From contig NZ_CP108053.1 in assembly GCF_036173105.1 (NCBI RefSeq), positions 7,874,001-7,938,000 on the forward strand: DNA of 64,000 nt, read 5' to 3'. Shown here piece by piece: positions 1 to 8,848 of the stretch. Within the stretch, counting starts at the first letter, position 1. Each line of letters starts with the position of its first letter. Under the pieces are notes generated by a model. It saw only the letters and a list, made by a program, of their open reading frames with translations. It did not search any database and was not told where the DNA came from. The position numbers and the translations under genes were made by a program. The stretch is from Streptomyces sp. NBC_00287 (GTDB lineage: Bacteria > Actinomycetota > Actinomycetes > Streptomycetales > Streptomycetaceae).

Positions 1-278
1 CGGACCTCGGCGACGGCCCGTTCGACCTGGGCGCGCAGGGCGGCGTCGGAGACCGGCTCGCCCGCGACGACGGCGGTGACGGTCTCGCCGGTCGGGTCCA
101 GGCCGGACAGATACTCCTCGGCCAGCTGCGACTCGGTGCCGGGCACGTCCGGCACATCGTCGGAGAGCCGCCCGAAGACGCCCGTGCCGAGCCCGAAGCC
201 GAGCAGCAGGAAGAGCAGCCAGAGCAGGATGACGGTGAGCGGACGGCGCGTGGCAGTCCGGGCGAGCGTGGAGAGCAC
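1..278 (-). CDS. MMPL/RND-family transporter, N-terminal fragment (cut by window edge)
   Basis: First 92 codons of an MMPL-type membrane exporter; the rest lies beyond the left edge. Seen: a short basic N-terminus, then a hydrophobic first membrane segment at about residues 14-32 (LTVILLWLLFLLLGFGLG), followed by the polar start of the first extracytoplasmic loop (GVFGRLSDDVPDVPGTES), which is the usual MMPL layout. I start at GTG 278 because GGAGG sits five bases upstream; an in-frame TTG at 307 is the alternative. Family members export lipids or small hydrophobic compounds using the proton gradient. The fragment gives no clue to substrate. It is divergent from the VOC gene that begins at 482. 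Confidence 0.85.
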   Translation of the reverse strand, partial: MLSTLARTATRRPLTVILLWLLFLLLGFGLGTGVFGRLSDDVPDVPGTESQLAEEYLSGLDPTGETVTAVVAGEPVSDAALRAQVERAVAEV

Positions 279-481
279 GGGGGCCTCCGGCGGTTGGACG
301 GTGGACAAGTGCTCTCAGGTTCGTCCTGGGCCGGGGGTCACCGGATCGCCGGAGGGAGCGGTTTGTCGGGCTCGGTCGTACGGGGGAGAGGCGGGGTCGT
401 ATCACTCGCGTGGGGGAGGAATCAAAGGTGCCGGTTGGAGAGTTGACCAACGGCGACACTCACGATCTCCGAGGAGCACCC

Positions 482-895
482 ATGTCCGACGCACCAGCAG
501 TCCGGGAACTCCGCCTTGTCGTCACGGCGGACGACTACGACGAGGCCTTGCGCTTCTACCGCGACGTCCTCGGTCTGCCCGAACGCGCTGCGTTCTCCTC
601 CCCCGGAGGGCGGGTCACCATCCTGGAGGCGGGGCGCGCAACCCTGGAGCTGACCGACCCGAACCACGCCGCGTTCATCGACGAGGTCGAGGTCGGGCGT
701 CGCGTCGCCGGACACATCCGGGTGGCCTTCGAGGTGGACGACTCCACGGCGGTGACGCGTGTGCTGGCGGGGGCCGGGGCCGAAGTTGTCGCCGAGCCGA
801 CTCGTACGCCCTGGAACTCCCTCAACTCCCGGCTGGAGGCACCGGGAGCCCTGCAGCTCACCCTCTTCACCGAGCTCGGGGAGGGTCAGGACTGA
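482..895 (+). CDS. VOC-superfamily (glyoxalase/bleomycin-resistance-like) protein
   Basis: A 137-residue single-domain vicinal-oxygen-chelate protein. The paired beta-alpha-beta-beta-beta pattern is visible: ELRLVVTADDYDEALRFYRD near the N-terminus and AGHIRVAFEVDDSTAVTRVL in the middle. Members are small metal-dependent enzymes (lyases, dioxygenases) or drug-binding resistance proteins; the substrate cannot be told here. An upstream in-frame ATG at 410 exists, but GAGGAG just before ATG 482 and the domain boundary favour 482. The end overlaps the tail of the convergent response-regulator gene by 10 bases. Confidence 0.82.
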   Translation: MSDAPAVRELRLVVTADDYDEALRFYRDVLGLPERAAFSSPGGRVTILEAGRATLELTDPNHAAFIDEVEVGRRVAGHIRVAFEVDDSTAVTRVLAGAGAEVVAEPTRTPWNSLNSRLEAPGALQLTLFTELGEGQD

Positions 896-1560
896 CCGTC
901 GCCGGGCGTCACCAGGCCCGTCTCGTACGCGCAGATCACCGCCTGCACCCGGTCCCGGAGCCCCAGCTTGCTCAGCACATTGCTGACGTGGGTCTTCACC
1001 GTGTGCTCGCTCACGAACAGGGCCGTCGCGATCTCCGCGTTGGACAGGCCCCGGGCGAGCATCCGCAGGGTCTCCGCCTCGCGGGCCGTCAGCACTTCCA
1101 GCCGCTGTGGGGTGACCTCCGCGGCTGCCTCCTGGCGACGGCGGCGCACGATGTCGGCGACCAGACGGCGGGTCACCGTAGGGGCGAGCAGGGAGTCCCC
1201 GGCCGCGACCACCCGGACCGCGTGCACCAGGTCGTCGCGGCGGACGTCCTTCAGCAGGAAGCCGCTGGCCCCCGCGTAGAGCGCGTCGTATACGTACTCG
1301 TCCAGGTCGAACGTGGTCAGCATGACCACCTTGCAGGCGGACTCCCCGCACACTCGCCGAGCCGCTTCCAGGCCGTCCATGACGGGCATCCGGATGTCGA
1401 GGAGCAGCACATCGGGCGTGTGGGCCCGGACCGCGGCGACCGCCTCCGCGCCGTCGCCGGCCTCGGCGACCACCTCGATGTCCGGCTGCGCCTCGAGGAT
1501 CATGCTGAAGCCGCTGCGGACCAGTTCCTGGTCGTCGGCGACGACCACCCGGATGCTCAC
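886..1560 (-). CDS. NarL/FixJ-family response regulator
   Basis: A 224-residue two-component response regulator. The receiver domain covers residues 1-120: acidic pair at 9-10, phospho-acceptor Asp55 in LLLDIRMP, and Lys in FLLKD. A C-terminal LuxR/NarL helix-turn-helix covers about 155-215 (LTAREAETLRMLARGLSNAEI and VSEHTVKTHVSN). It should bind DNA when phosphorylated by the adjacent histidine kinase. The GTG start at 1560 overlaps the kinase stop codon (GTGA), so the two are translationally coupled. Targets are unknown; the MMPL transporter and the sulfatase on either side are candidates because such pairs often control adjacent membrane or transport genes. That last point is inference. 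Confidence 0.93.
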   Translation of the reverse strand: MSIRVVVADDQELVRSGFSMILEAQPDIEVVAEAGDGAEAVAAVRAHTPDVLLLDIRMPVMDGLEAARRVCGESACKVVMLTTFDLDEYVYDALYAGASGFLLKDVRRDDLVHAVRVVAAGDSLLAPTVTRRLVADIVRRRRQEAAAEVTPQRLEVLTAREAETLRMLARGLSNAEIATALFVSEHTVKTHVSNVLSKLGLRDRVQAVICAYETGLVTPGDGQS

Positions 1561-2747
1561 CCCAGCGCCGCCTGCCGGTCGTCGGCCGGAAGCCGTACGA
1601 CGACCCGGAAACCGCCCTCCGGACCCCGCCCGGCACGGGCGCTGCCCCCGCAGGCGGCGGCCCGCTCACGGATGCCGATCAGTCCGTGCCCGCCGCCGGG
1701 GCCCGAGGGGCCGCGTCCGTCGTCCGTCACCGACAGTGTCAATTCGTCCTCCGCCCAGTCGAGAGCGACGGTAGCGGAGGAAGCGTACGCATGCTTCACG
1801 GTGTTGGTGAGCGCCTCCTGCGCGATACGGAAGGCGGCGACCTCGGTGTCCGGGGGCAGCGGGCGCGGCTTGCCGCTGGAGCGCAGCTCGACCCGCAGCC
1901 CGGTCGACTCGGTGACCTGCCGGACCAGGCCGGGCAGCGCCGCCACGCCCGGCTGCGGCAGCCGCCGCGCACCGCCCTCGCGCTCCTCCTCCTTCAGCAC
2001 CCCGAGGATCCGCCGCAACTGCGCCATCGCGTCCCGGCCGGTCCCCGCGATGGCGTCGAAGGCGGCCTCCGCGCGCGCCGGATCGCTGCGCACGACGACC
2101 GGCCCGGCCTCGGCCTGCACCACCATCAGGCTCACCGCGTGGGCCAGGATGTCGTGCATGTCCCGGGCGATCCGGGCGCGCTCCTGCGCCGTCGCCCGGG
2201 CCGTGTCCGCGGCCCGCTCCCGCTCCAGGCGCCGGGCCCGGTCCACCAGGGCGGCGGTGTAGGCGCGCTGGACCCGGGAGAGCATCCCGAACCCGTACGC
2301 CCCGACCAGGCTGAGCAGTTGGAAGGCGTACTCGAAGGGCAGCGGCTCCTCTTTGTGCTGCATGGTGAGGACGACCCCGAGGATCCAGCCCGCCAGCATG
2401 AACCGGCGCTGCCAGACCCGGCCCTGGGCGGCCATCGTGTAGAGGACGACGAGACCGCCGTACACCACGTCCGGCGGCGGGGCGTGGTACAGGGCCATCG
2501 CGGGCGTGGCCATCGACACGGCGCACGCCGTGGCGAACGGCGCCCGGCGCCGCCACACCAGCGGCACCGCGGTGGCGGCGGCCAGCAGCCAGCCCTGCCA
2601 GGTGAGGCGGTCGTCCCCCTCGTCCGGGAAGATCCACTGGAGGGAGGCGGCGAACAGCACCAGCGCGGCGAGCGCGCCGTCGACGACGTACGGATTCGCC
2701 GTACGCAGCCTGGTGACGGCAGGGGTGAGCCAGGACGGCGGGGACAT
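1557..2747 (-). CDS. DesK/NarX-type sensor histidine kinase
   Basis: A 396-residue membrane histidine kinase. Several hydrophobic segments lie in about residues 20-160 with almost no extracytoplasmic domain, so it probably senses a membrane-linked signal. The HisKA_3 dimerisation box follows (RARIARDMHDILAHAVSL, phospho-acceptor His198), then a HATPase_c domain with DDGRGPSGPGGGHGLIGIRE near the C-terminus. The frame stays open upstream, but ATG 2747 is preceded by GGAG and opens directly into the membrane part, so it is the chosen start. It forms an operon with the response regulator through a GTGA overlap. The gene is divergent from the sulfatase. Confidence 0.9.
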   Translation of the reverse strand: MSPPSWLTPAVTRLRTANPYVVDGALAALVLFAASLQWIFPDEGDDRLTWQGWLLAAATAVPLVWRRRAPFATACAVSMATPAMALYHAPPPDVVYGGLVVLYTMAAQGRVWQRRFMLAGWILGVVLTMQHKEEPLPFEYAFQLLSLVGAYGFGMLSRVQRAYTAALVDRARRLERERAADTARATAQERARIARDMHDILAHAVSLMVVQAEAGPVVVRSDPARAEAAFDAIAGTGRDAMAQLRRILGVLKEEEREGGARRLPQPGVAALPGLVRQVTESTGLRVELRSSGKPRPLPPDTEVAAFRIAQEALTNTVKHAYASSATVALDWAEDELTLSVTDDGRGPSGPGGGHGLIGIRERAAACGGSARAGRGPEGGFRVVVRLPADDRQAALG

Positions 2748-2995
2748 GGGCGGCTCCTCGGGGCAAGAGGCCCCTCCAGTATCGAAGGCCGGATGCGACG
2801 GCGTCCTCACCGGTGAGAGGGATATCGCGCCTCCGTTTGTGATCATTTCGATGCCGTGGAGAAGGAACCAGGGGTCGGGACTTTCCCTCTCAAAGGTCGA
2901 AACAGAGCGTTCACAGCGTATGCATGGTCCTGGACCGACGGCTGCGATCACCATCGTCTCCGGACCCCCTTCCCGTCGCCTCCCAGGAGACATGT
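2748..2995. other. Divergent intergenic region between histidine kinase and sulfatase
   Basis: 248 bases without a supportable gene. It is less GC-rich than its surroundings around 2820-2920 and must hold promoters for both the kinase and the sulfatase. I see the dyads CACCGGTG near 2809 and TGATCA near 2838 but no clear -35/-10 pair. Confidence 0.4.
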
Positions 2996-4768
2996 ATGCC
3001 GAGCCGCCGCCGCTTCCTCACCGCGGCCGCCGCAGTGCCGGTCGCGGCCACGGCGGTCACCGCGTGCGAGGAAGGCGACAAGGCGCTGCCGCCGCCGGAC
3101 GGCAAGCACGCCTCCGCGGTGCCGGCCGTGCAGTCCGGCTCGGACCGGCTCAACTTCGTGGTGATCCTCGCCGACGACCTCGGCTACGGCGAACTCGGCT
3201 CCTACGGCCAGAAACTCATCCGCACCCCCCGCCTGGACGCCCTGGCCGCCGAGGGCCTGCGCTTCACCGACGCCTACGCCGCCGCCCCCGTCTGCGCGCC
3301 CTCACGCTGCTCGGTGCTCACCGGACTGCACGCAGGGCACGCCACCGTGCGGGAGAACCCCTGGGGCCCGGGCGGCCAAGGGGCGCTCACGGACCGGGAC
3401 TTCACCTTCGCCGAGGCGCTCCGCTCGCTCGGCTACCGCACCGGCGTCTTCGGCAAGTGGGGCTTCGGCCCCGAGCAGCCGGACCAGCCGAGCCACCCCA
3501 ACTCCCGGGGTTTCGAGGAGTTCTACGGCTACATCGGCCACCGCCATGCCCACGATTACTTCCCCGAGTACCTGTGGCACAACGGCAACCGCCAGGAGAT
3601 CCCCGCCAACCGCGGCGACGCCCGCGAGGTCTACGCCCCCGATCTGCTGAAGGAACGCGCGCTGGCCTTCCTCGACGCGCACCGGGCCGAGCCGTTCCTG
3701 CTGTACCTCACCCCGACCCTGCCGCACGCCCCCAGCCAGACACCGGACGACGGCGAGTACGGCGACCGTCCCTGGCCCGGCCCCGACCGACGGCACGCCG
3801 CGCAGATCACCACCTTCGACTCGCTGGTCGGCGACGTCGTCGACCGCCTTACCCGACTCGGTGTGGCGGGCCGCACGCTCGTCCTGATCACCAGCGACAA
3901 CGGCCCGCACGAGGAGGGCCGCACCAACCCCGAACTCTTCGACGCGAACGGCCCGTTGCGCGGCTACAAGCGCAACCTCTACGAGGGCGGCATCCGCGTC
4001 CCGCTCATCGCCTGGTCCCCGAGGCACATCCCGGCCGGCACGACGGACCGCCCGACGCCCCTGACGGACCTCCTGCCCACCCTGGCCGACCTGGCGGGGG
4101 CCCCGGCTCCCACGGACGTGGACGGCCTCTCACTGGCCCCCTTGTTGCGAGGATCGGGCCACACCGCCCGTCACAACAGCCTGTACTTCTACCGCAACCA
4201 CAGCGGAGTCACCCCGCGCTCCGACGCGGCCGACCGGGGCCGGGGCCGACGCCTGGCGGAGGCGCTGCGACGCGGCGACCTGAAGGCGGTGCGCTTCGCG
4301 CCGGGCCAGGACCGGGGCGTCCCCGACGACGAGTGGGACGTAGAGCTGTACGACCTGTCCCGGGACCCCGGCGAGGAGCACGACCTGGCGTCGGCGCGCC
4401 CGGCCCAGGCGGACGTCCTGGTGAAGCTGATGCGCGACTCCTGGTCGCCGACCTACGCCCGCAAGCCCTTCGGCTTGACGCTGGAAGTAACCGGCCAGGC
4501 ACCGGAGTTCACCCTGACCGCCACCCTCGCCAACGGCTCCGCCCGCCCCTGGACCGCCCCGCGCCTCACCCTCGGCGCCCCCGGCGGCTGGGACATACAC
4601 GCCCTGGACCCCCTCACGGCCCCACTCCTGCGGGCGGGCGACGAACTGACGGTCCGCTGGCGCATCACTCCGGCGCAGGTCACCTCGGACACGACCCTCG
4701 CGTGCCGGGCGACGGCACGGCACGCCGGGGAGGAAGTGTCGTACCTGGCCCGCACGATGCTGGGCTGA
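2996..4768 (+). CDS. Exported (Tat lipoprotein) formylglycine-dependent sulfatase
   Basis: A 590-residue arylsulfatase-family enzyme that hydrolyses sulfate esters. The N-terminus has a twin-arginine motif (SRRRFLTA) and a lipobox-like VTAC, so it is probably a Tat-exported lipoprotein on the outer face of the membrane. Metal-binding DDLGYGELGSYGQ lies near residues 60-70. The catalytic signature VCAPSRCSVLTG carries Cys100, the residue converted to formylglycine. TSDNGPHEEG supplies further metal ligands. The last ~100 residues look like an added beta-sandwich. ATG 2996 is preceded by AGGAG and the Tat signal starts there. Adjacent to a secreted GH16, it may help remove sulfate from algal or animal polysaccharides; that is inference. 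Confidence 0.9.
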   Translation: MPSRRRFLTAAAAVPVAATAVTACEEGDKALPPPDGKHASAVPAVQSGSDRLNFVVILADDLGYGELGSYGQKLIRTPRLDALAAEGLRFTDAYAAAPVCAPSRCSVLTGLHAGHATVRENPWGPGGQGALTDRDFTFAEALRSLGYRTGVFGKWGFGPEQPDQPSHPNSRGFEEFYGYIGHRHAHDYFPEYLWHNGNRQEIPANRGDAREVYAPDLLKERALAFLDAHRAEPFLLYLTPTLPHAPSQTPDDGEYGDRPWPGPDRRHAAQITTFDSLVGDVVDRLTRLGVAGRTLVLITSDNGPHEEGRTNPELFDANGPLRGYKRNLYEGGIRVPLIAWSPRHIPAGTTDRPTPLTDLLPTLADLAGAPAPTDVDGLSLAPLLRGSGHTARHNSLYFYRNHSGVTPRSDAADRGRGRRLAEALRRGDLKAVRFAPGQDRGVPDDEWDVELYDLSRDPGEEHDLASARPAQADVLVKLMRDSWSPTYARKPFGLTLEVTGQAPEFTLTATLANGSARPWTAPRLTLGAPGGWDIHALDPLTAPLLRAGDELTVRWRITPAQVTSDTTLACRATARHAGEEVSYLARTMLG

Positions 4769-4810
4769 ACGAGGCGCGGAAACGGTCGGCGATTCATCAT
4801 GCGCAACACC

Positions 4811-4839
4811 TTGACGACCGCTTCCCTCGAGTTTTAAAT
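4811..4839 (+). promoter_or_regulatory. Candidate housekeeping-type promoter for the GH16 gene
   Basis: TTGACG (4811-4816), a 17-base spacer, then TTAAAT (4834-4839). It lies in an unusually AT-rich stretch (GTTTTAAATCACAACCTAAA) about 70 bases before the GH16 start. Spacing and hexamers fit a sigma-70-class promoter; transcription itself is not shown. Confidence 0.5.
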
Positions 4840-4908
4840 CACAACCTAAATTAAGTCATGAGACTTTACGGAACCGGCACCCCACCCTCCCTGCTCAAGG
4901 AGAGCCGC

Positions 4909-6783
4909 ATGCCCACCCGTACCTCACGCATCCTCGTGACCGCTCTCGCCGCGGCGGCCGTGCTCACGGCGGGCCCCGCCTTCGCCGCCCCCGCGCCCGA
5001 GCAACTCGCGGCCGCCGTCGCCTGGGACACCGACCGCGCGTCAGCCGCGTACGCGGCGAACCCGGCCGGCGTCACCGCCTCCGGCAGCGAGAACGCGGGC
5101 CTCGCCCCCGGCCTCGCCTTCGACGACAACGGCGCGACCCGCTGGTCCAGCGACTTCGCCGACAACGCGTGGATCCGCCTGGACCTCGGCCAGACGATCC
5201 GCATCGACCGCGTCACCCTCGACTGGGAAGCCGCCTACGGCAAGCGCTACGTCCTGGAGGTCTCCAGAAACGGCACGGACTGGACCCCCTTCTACACGGA
5301 GACCGACGGCACCGGAGGCTCGGTCACGGCGCACACCTACCCCCAGGAGGTCACCGGCCGCTACGTCCGAATGCGCGGCATGGAGCGCGCCACCCCGTGG
5401 GGCTACTCCCTCTACTCGTTCAAGGTGTACGGCGGCGAACCGGCCCCCGCCTCCACGAGCCGCACCAACCTGGCCCTGAACCACCCGGCCTACACGAACT
5501 TCTACCAACACGCGGGCAACTCCCCGGCGTTCATCACCGACGGAGGCCGGCCCGCCGACCTGAAGGCGGACCAGACCCGCTGGTCCAGCGACTGGAACGC
5601 GGACCGCTGGGTCTCCGTCGACCTCGGCGCACCCTCGACGATCGACACGGTCGACCTCTACTGGGAGGCCGCGTTCGCCGTCGACTACGAGCTCCAGGTC
5701 TCCGACGACAACCGCACCTGGCGCACGGTGTACCGCCCTTCGGCCGCCGAAGTGGCGTCCCGCCGGGCGAACGTGAAGTCCCCGGCGGAGGCGGTGGGCC
5801 TGCACGACTCGATCCGCCTCCCGCAGCCGGCCACCGGCCGCTACGTCCGCATGCTCGGCAAGGAACGCCGCTCCTTCTACAACCCCGCCCCGGCGACGGC
5901 CCAGTTCGGCTACTCGCTCTACGAGTTCGAGGTCTGGGGCACCGGCGGCAGCGCGGCGGCGGCCTACCCGGCGCTCCCGGCGGACCAGTCGGGCACGTAC
6001 CGCACCACCTTCTTCGACGACTTCACCACCGCCGCCCTGGACCGCGCCAAGTGGCGCGTGGTTCGCACCGGCACGGAGATGGGCTCGGTCAACGGCGAGT
6101 CCCAGGCGTATGTCGACTCCCCGGACAACATCCGCCAGGAGAACGGCCATCTGATCCTGGAGGCCAAGCACTGCAAGGGCTGCACCCAGGCGGGCGGCGG
6201 CACCTACGACTTCACCTCGGGCCGCATCGACACCAACACCAAGTTCGACTTCACCTACGGCCGGGTCAGCGCACGCATGAGGCTCCCGGTGGGCGACGGC
6301 TTCTGGCCCGCGTTCTGGCTGCTCGGCAGCAATGTCGACGACCCGTCGGTGTCCTGGCCGGCCTCCGGCGAGACCGACATCATGGAGAACATCGGCTACG
6401 GCGACTGGACCAGCACCGCCCTGCACGGCCCCGGCTACTCCGCCGACGGCAACATCGGCGCCCGCCAGATCTACCCGAACGGCGGCCGTGCCGACCAGTG
6501 GCACACCTACGCGGTGGAGTGGACCCCGGTCGGCATGCGCTTCTACGTCGACGACCGTCTGGTTCAGGAGACCTCCCGCAACAAGCTGGAGTCGACCCGG
6601 GGCCAGTGGGTCTTCGACCACAACCAGTACGTGATCCTCAACCTCGCTCTGGGCGGCGCCTACCCGGCCGGCTGGAACAAGGTCACGACCCCGTACTGGG
6701 GTCTCCCGCAGTCCAGCGTGGACCGCATCGCGGCCGGGGGAGTGCGGGCGGAGGTGGATTGGGTGCGGGTGGAGCAGAAGTGA
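4909..6783 (+). CDS. Secreted GH16 endo-beta-glucanase with two discoidin (F5/8 type C) domains
   Basis: A 624-residue secreted glycosidase. Order: Sec signal peptide (about 1-28, ending AGPAFAAPA); discoidin domain 1 (about 45-180); discoidin domain 2 (about 185-350); C-terminal GH16 domain (about 360-624). Both discoidin repeats carry RWSSD near the start, a DLG strand (LDLG or VDLG) and GRYVRM near the end. The GH16 motif GETDIMEN has the family's ExDxxE, with nucleophile Glu488 and acid/base Glu493. GH16 enzymes cleave beta-1,3 or mixed beta-glucans and some galactans; laminarin-type activity is the default guess. AAGGAG precedes ATG 4909, which begins the signal peptide. Confidence 0.92.
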   Translation: MPTRTSRILVTALAAAAVLTAGPAFAAPAPEQLAAAVAWDTDRASAAYAANPAGVTASGSENAGLAPGLAFDDNGATRWSSDFADNAWIRLDLGQTIRIDRVTLDWEAAYGKRYVLEVSRNGTDWTPFYTETDGTGGSVTAHTYPQEVTGRYVRMRGMERATPWGYSLYSFKVYGGEPAPASTSRTNLALNHPAYTNFYQHAGNSPAFITDGGRPADLKADQTRWSSDWNADRWVSVDLGAPSTIDTVDLYWEAAFAVDYELQVSDDNRTWRTVYRPSAAEVASRRANVKSPAEAVGLHDSIRLPQPATGRYVRMLGKERRSFYNPAPATAQFGYSLYEFEVWGTGGSAAAAYPALPADQSGTYRTTFFDDFTTAALDRAKWRVVRTGTEMGSVNGESQAYVDSPDNIRQENGHLILEAKHCKGCTQAGGGTYDFTSGRIDTNTKFDFTYGRVSARMRLPVGDGFWPAFWLLGSNVDDPSVSWPASGETDIMENIGYGDWTSTALHGPGYSADGNIGARQIYPNGGRADQWHTYAVEWTPVGMRFYVDDRLVQETSRNKLESTRGQWVFDHNQYVILNLALGGAYPAGWNKVTTPYWGLPQSSVDRIAAGGVRAEVDWVRVEQK

Positions 6784-6804
6784 CCCGCACCTGACGCGAG
6801 CGTC

Positions 6805-6837
6805 GGGGTGGCTCAGCGTTCCGCCGGGAGCCACCCC
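6805..6837. terminator. Hairpin between convergent GH16 and IclR genes
   Basis: A perfect 10-bp stem GGGGTGGCTC / GAGCCACCCC with a 13-base loop, lying 22 bases after the GH16 stop and overlapping the last codons of the IclR gene. There is no T-run, as is common in Streptomyces. It probably terminates transcription from both sides. Confidence 0.6.
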
Positions 6838-7565
6838 AACCCGCGTGAGATCCCCCGCGCCGCGATCCGTACCGCCGGGGCCAACACCGGTACCTGGGCG
6901 TTGATTTGAGGCACGACCACCGACACGGCGGCAACCACTGCCCCTCCGGGTCCGCGGATCGGGGCGGCCACCGACAGGGCGTCGGCGGTGACCTGACGGC
7001 TGCTCACCGCCACGCCGATGCGCCGCACTTCGGCGAGTTCGCGGCGCAGGCGGGCGGGGTCGGTGATGGTGTAGGGCGTGAAGGACTCCAGCGGGCCCGC
7101 GCAGTACTCCTCCTGGTGGGCCGGGTCGTCGTGGGCCAGCAGAGCAAGGCCCACCCCGGTCGCGTGCAGCGGCCAGCGGGCGCCGACCCTGATGTGGACG
7201 CCCACTGCCGAACGGCCCGAGAGCCACTCGATGTAGACGACCTCGGCGCCGTCCCGCACCGCCAACTGCACGTTCTCATGGGTTGCTTCGTACAGGTCCT
7301 CCAGATACGGCAGCGCGACCTGCCGGAGGGCGAGGCCGCGCGGTGCCAGTGCCGCGAGCTCCCACAGCCTGAGTCCCACGTGGTAGACGCCGGCGGAGTC
7401 CCGCTCCAGCGCGCCCCATTCGGTGAGGGCGCCCACCAGGCGGTGCGCGGTGGTCAGGCTCAGTCCGGCCCGCCGGCTGAGGTCCGTCAGGCTCAGGGCC
7501 GGGTGCTCGTGGTCGAACGCGGCGAGCACGGACAGCAGCCGGTCGGGCGCGGAGCGAGGGGTCAT
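6813..7565 (-). CDS. IclR-family transcriptional regulator
   Basis: A 250-residue IclR regulator: winged helix-turn-helix at about 8-65 (LSLTDLSRRAGLSLTTAHRL), then the ligand-binding domain (HATGVGLALLAH, and AVAAPIRGP-like SVAAPIRGPGGAVVAAVSV near the end). ATG 7565 overlaps the stop of the upstream hydrolase gene (ATGA), so it is the last gene of a minus-strand operon MarR, MFS, hydrolase, IclR. IclR proteins usually respond to small organic acids and control neighbouring catabolic genes. Here the obvious targets are the transporter/hydrolase operon or the divergent SDR operon. Confidence 0.92.
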   Translation of the reverse strand: MTPRSAPDRLLSVLAAFDHEHPALSLTDLSRRAGLSLTTAHRLVGALTEWGALERDSAGVYHVGLRLWELAALAPRGLALRQVALPYLEDLYEATHENVQLAVRDGAEVVYIEWLSGRSAVGVHIRVGARWPLHATGVGLALLAHDDPAHQEEYCAGPLESFTPYTITDPARLRRELAEVRRIGVAVSSRQVTADALSVAAPIRGPGGAVVAAVSVVVPQINAQVPVLAPAVRIAARGISRGLGWLPAER

Positions 7566-8848
7566 GGCCGGGCGTCTCCCGGGTGGGCGAGGTCGTAGGG
7601 GCGGGGGTAGGGGGCGGGTTCGTACGCGGTATAGCGGGGCTCGGCGGTCGGATCCTCTTGCTGCGCACGGGAGTTGAGAGAACCCGGTGACGCGTCCCAG
7701 CGGCCCGTGTCCAGCCGGGACTCCAGGGTCCGCAGCGCGCCCACCATCTCGCCCGGGGTGAACGTGCAGTGGCCCGGCGCGTCAACATAGGCCTGCGCCA
7801 GCAGAGTGCCGGATCCTGCCGCTGTGGCGGCCCTGCGGTAGGCGCTCTCCGACTGTACGGGGATCAGCGTGTCGCCGGTGGTGTGGATGTTCAACTGGGG
7901 GTCCGAGAGGCGGCCCTTGAAGACGCTGGTGTCGCGCATCCACCGTACGGCCGAGGCGTCGGCGGAGATGCGGGGTGCGCGGTTGAGGGTCTTGAGGTCG
8001 GCGCGCAGGGAGACCCCGGCCTCCTTGTACAGCCCGGCCACCTCCTTGTAGAGCGGCGAGCGGTGGAGCATCGCCGTGTAGTCGACGCCCGTGTTCCAGG
8101 ACGGGTTGCCACCCGCCCGGCTCTCCGCCTCCTGGCGCCAGCTGAAGGCGGGGAGTTGGATGAGTCCCGGTACGGCGTCGCCGGGGACGTTGTGCAGGGC
8201 TGCCGCGAGGGCGATGCGGGCGCGGCCCTGCGGGGTCCCCTGGGCGGCCGTGACGTCCGCGGTGAGCGTCTGCGCGGCGCCCTGTGCCTGCGCCTGGTCC
8301 GCGAATCCGGTGAGCCGGACGTCCGAGCCGAGCAGCGTGTTCAGCGCGAACACCGGGTCCAGGGTGCTGTTCCAGTTCGCCACTCCGCCCTGCACCAGAC
8401 CGCACATGGACAGGGAGCCGTCGAAGCGGGCGGCGTGCCGTTCGGCGAGGGTCGTCGTGACCAGACCGCCGTAGGACGTGCCCCAGGCGAGGGTGCGGTC
8501 GGCCTTGCCGAACTTCTCCGTGAAGACGTCGAGCGTGGCGAGTTGGTCGGGTGCGGCGTCGGTCACGGCCCAGCCGGTGGTGGCGTAGGAGGAGCCGATG
8601 AGGGCGTATCCCTGGTCCAGGAGCTTGTCCCGGGTGGCTGAATCGGGCGCGTTCTGGGGCGGGTTGGGCCAGCCTGCGGCCCGGTAGCCGTGGCTGTACA
8701 GCAGGACCGTGCCGTTCCAGTCCGCGGGTGTGTCCATCAAGTAGGTGGCGCCCGAGGGGAGTTGACCCTCCAGGTGGGTGTCCGAGGCGGGCAGTGCGGC
8801 GGCTGTCGTGAGGGTGACGGCCAGCGCGACGGCGACGAGGGTTCTCAA
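7562..8848 (-). CDS. Secreted alpha/beta hydrolase (serine esterase/lipase-like)
   Basis: A 428-residue exported hydrolase. The start is placed at TTG 8848: the frame upstream is only the shadow of the MFS gene, TTG overlaps the MFS stop (TTGA), and it is followed at once by a signal peptide (RTLVAVALAVTLTTAAALPA). The nucleophile elbow GTSYGG holds the catalytic Ser; Asp in TTGDTLIPVQSE and His in DAPGHCTF complete the triad. LYSHGY is the oxyanion-region motif. Substrate is unknown; ester or oligomer cleavage outside the cell, with the product taken up by the adjacent MFS protein, would fit. AAGGGA upstream is a weak ribosome-binding site, consistent with translational coupling. Confidence 0.82.
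   Translation of the reverse strand: MRTLVAVALAVTLTTAAALPASDTHLEGQLPSGATYLMDTPADWNGTVLLYSHGYRAAGWPNPPQNAPDSATRDKLLDQGYALIGSSYATTGWAVTDAAPDQLATLDVFTEKFGKADRTLAWGTSYGGLVTTTLAERHAARFDGSLSMCGLVQGGVANWNSTLDPVFALNTLLGSDVRLTGFADQAQAQGAAQTLTADVTAAQGTPQGRARIALAAALHNVPGDAVPGLIQLPAFSWRQEAESRAGGNPSWNTGVDYTAMLHRSPLYKEVAGLYKEAGVSLRADLKTLNRAPRISADASAVRWMRDTSVFKGRLSDPQLNIHTTGDTLIPVQSESAYRRAATAAGSGTLLAQAYVDAPGHCTFTPGEMVGALRTLESRLDTGRWDASPGSLNSRAQQEDPTAEPRYTAYEPAPYPRPYDLAHPGDARP

Noticed and set aside
76..2262. A 728-codon plus-strand frame over the two-component genes
   Set aside because: Arg/Pro/Ser-rich shadow frame opposite kinase and response regulator, which carry clear motifs.
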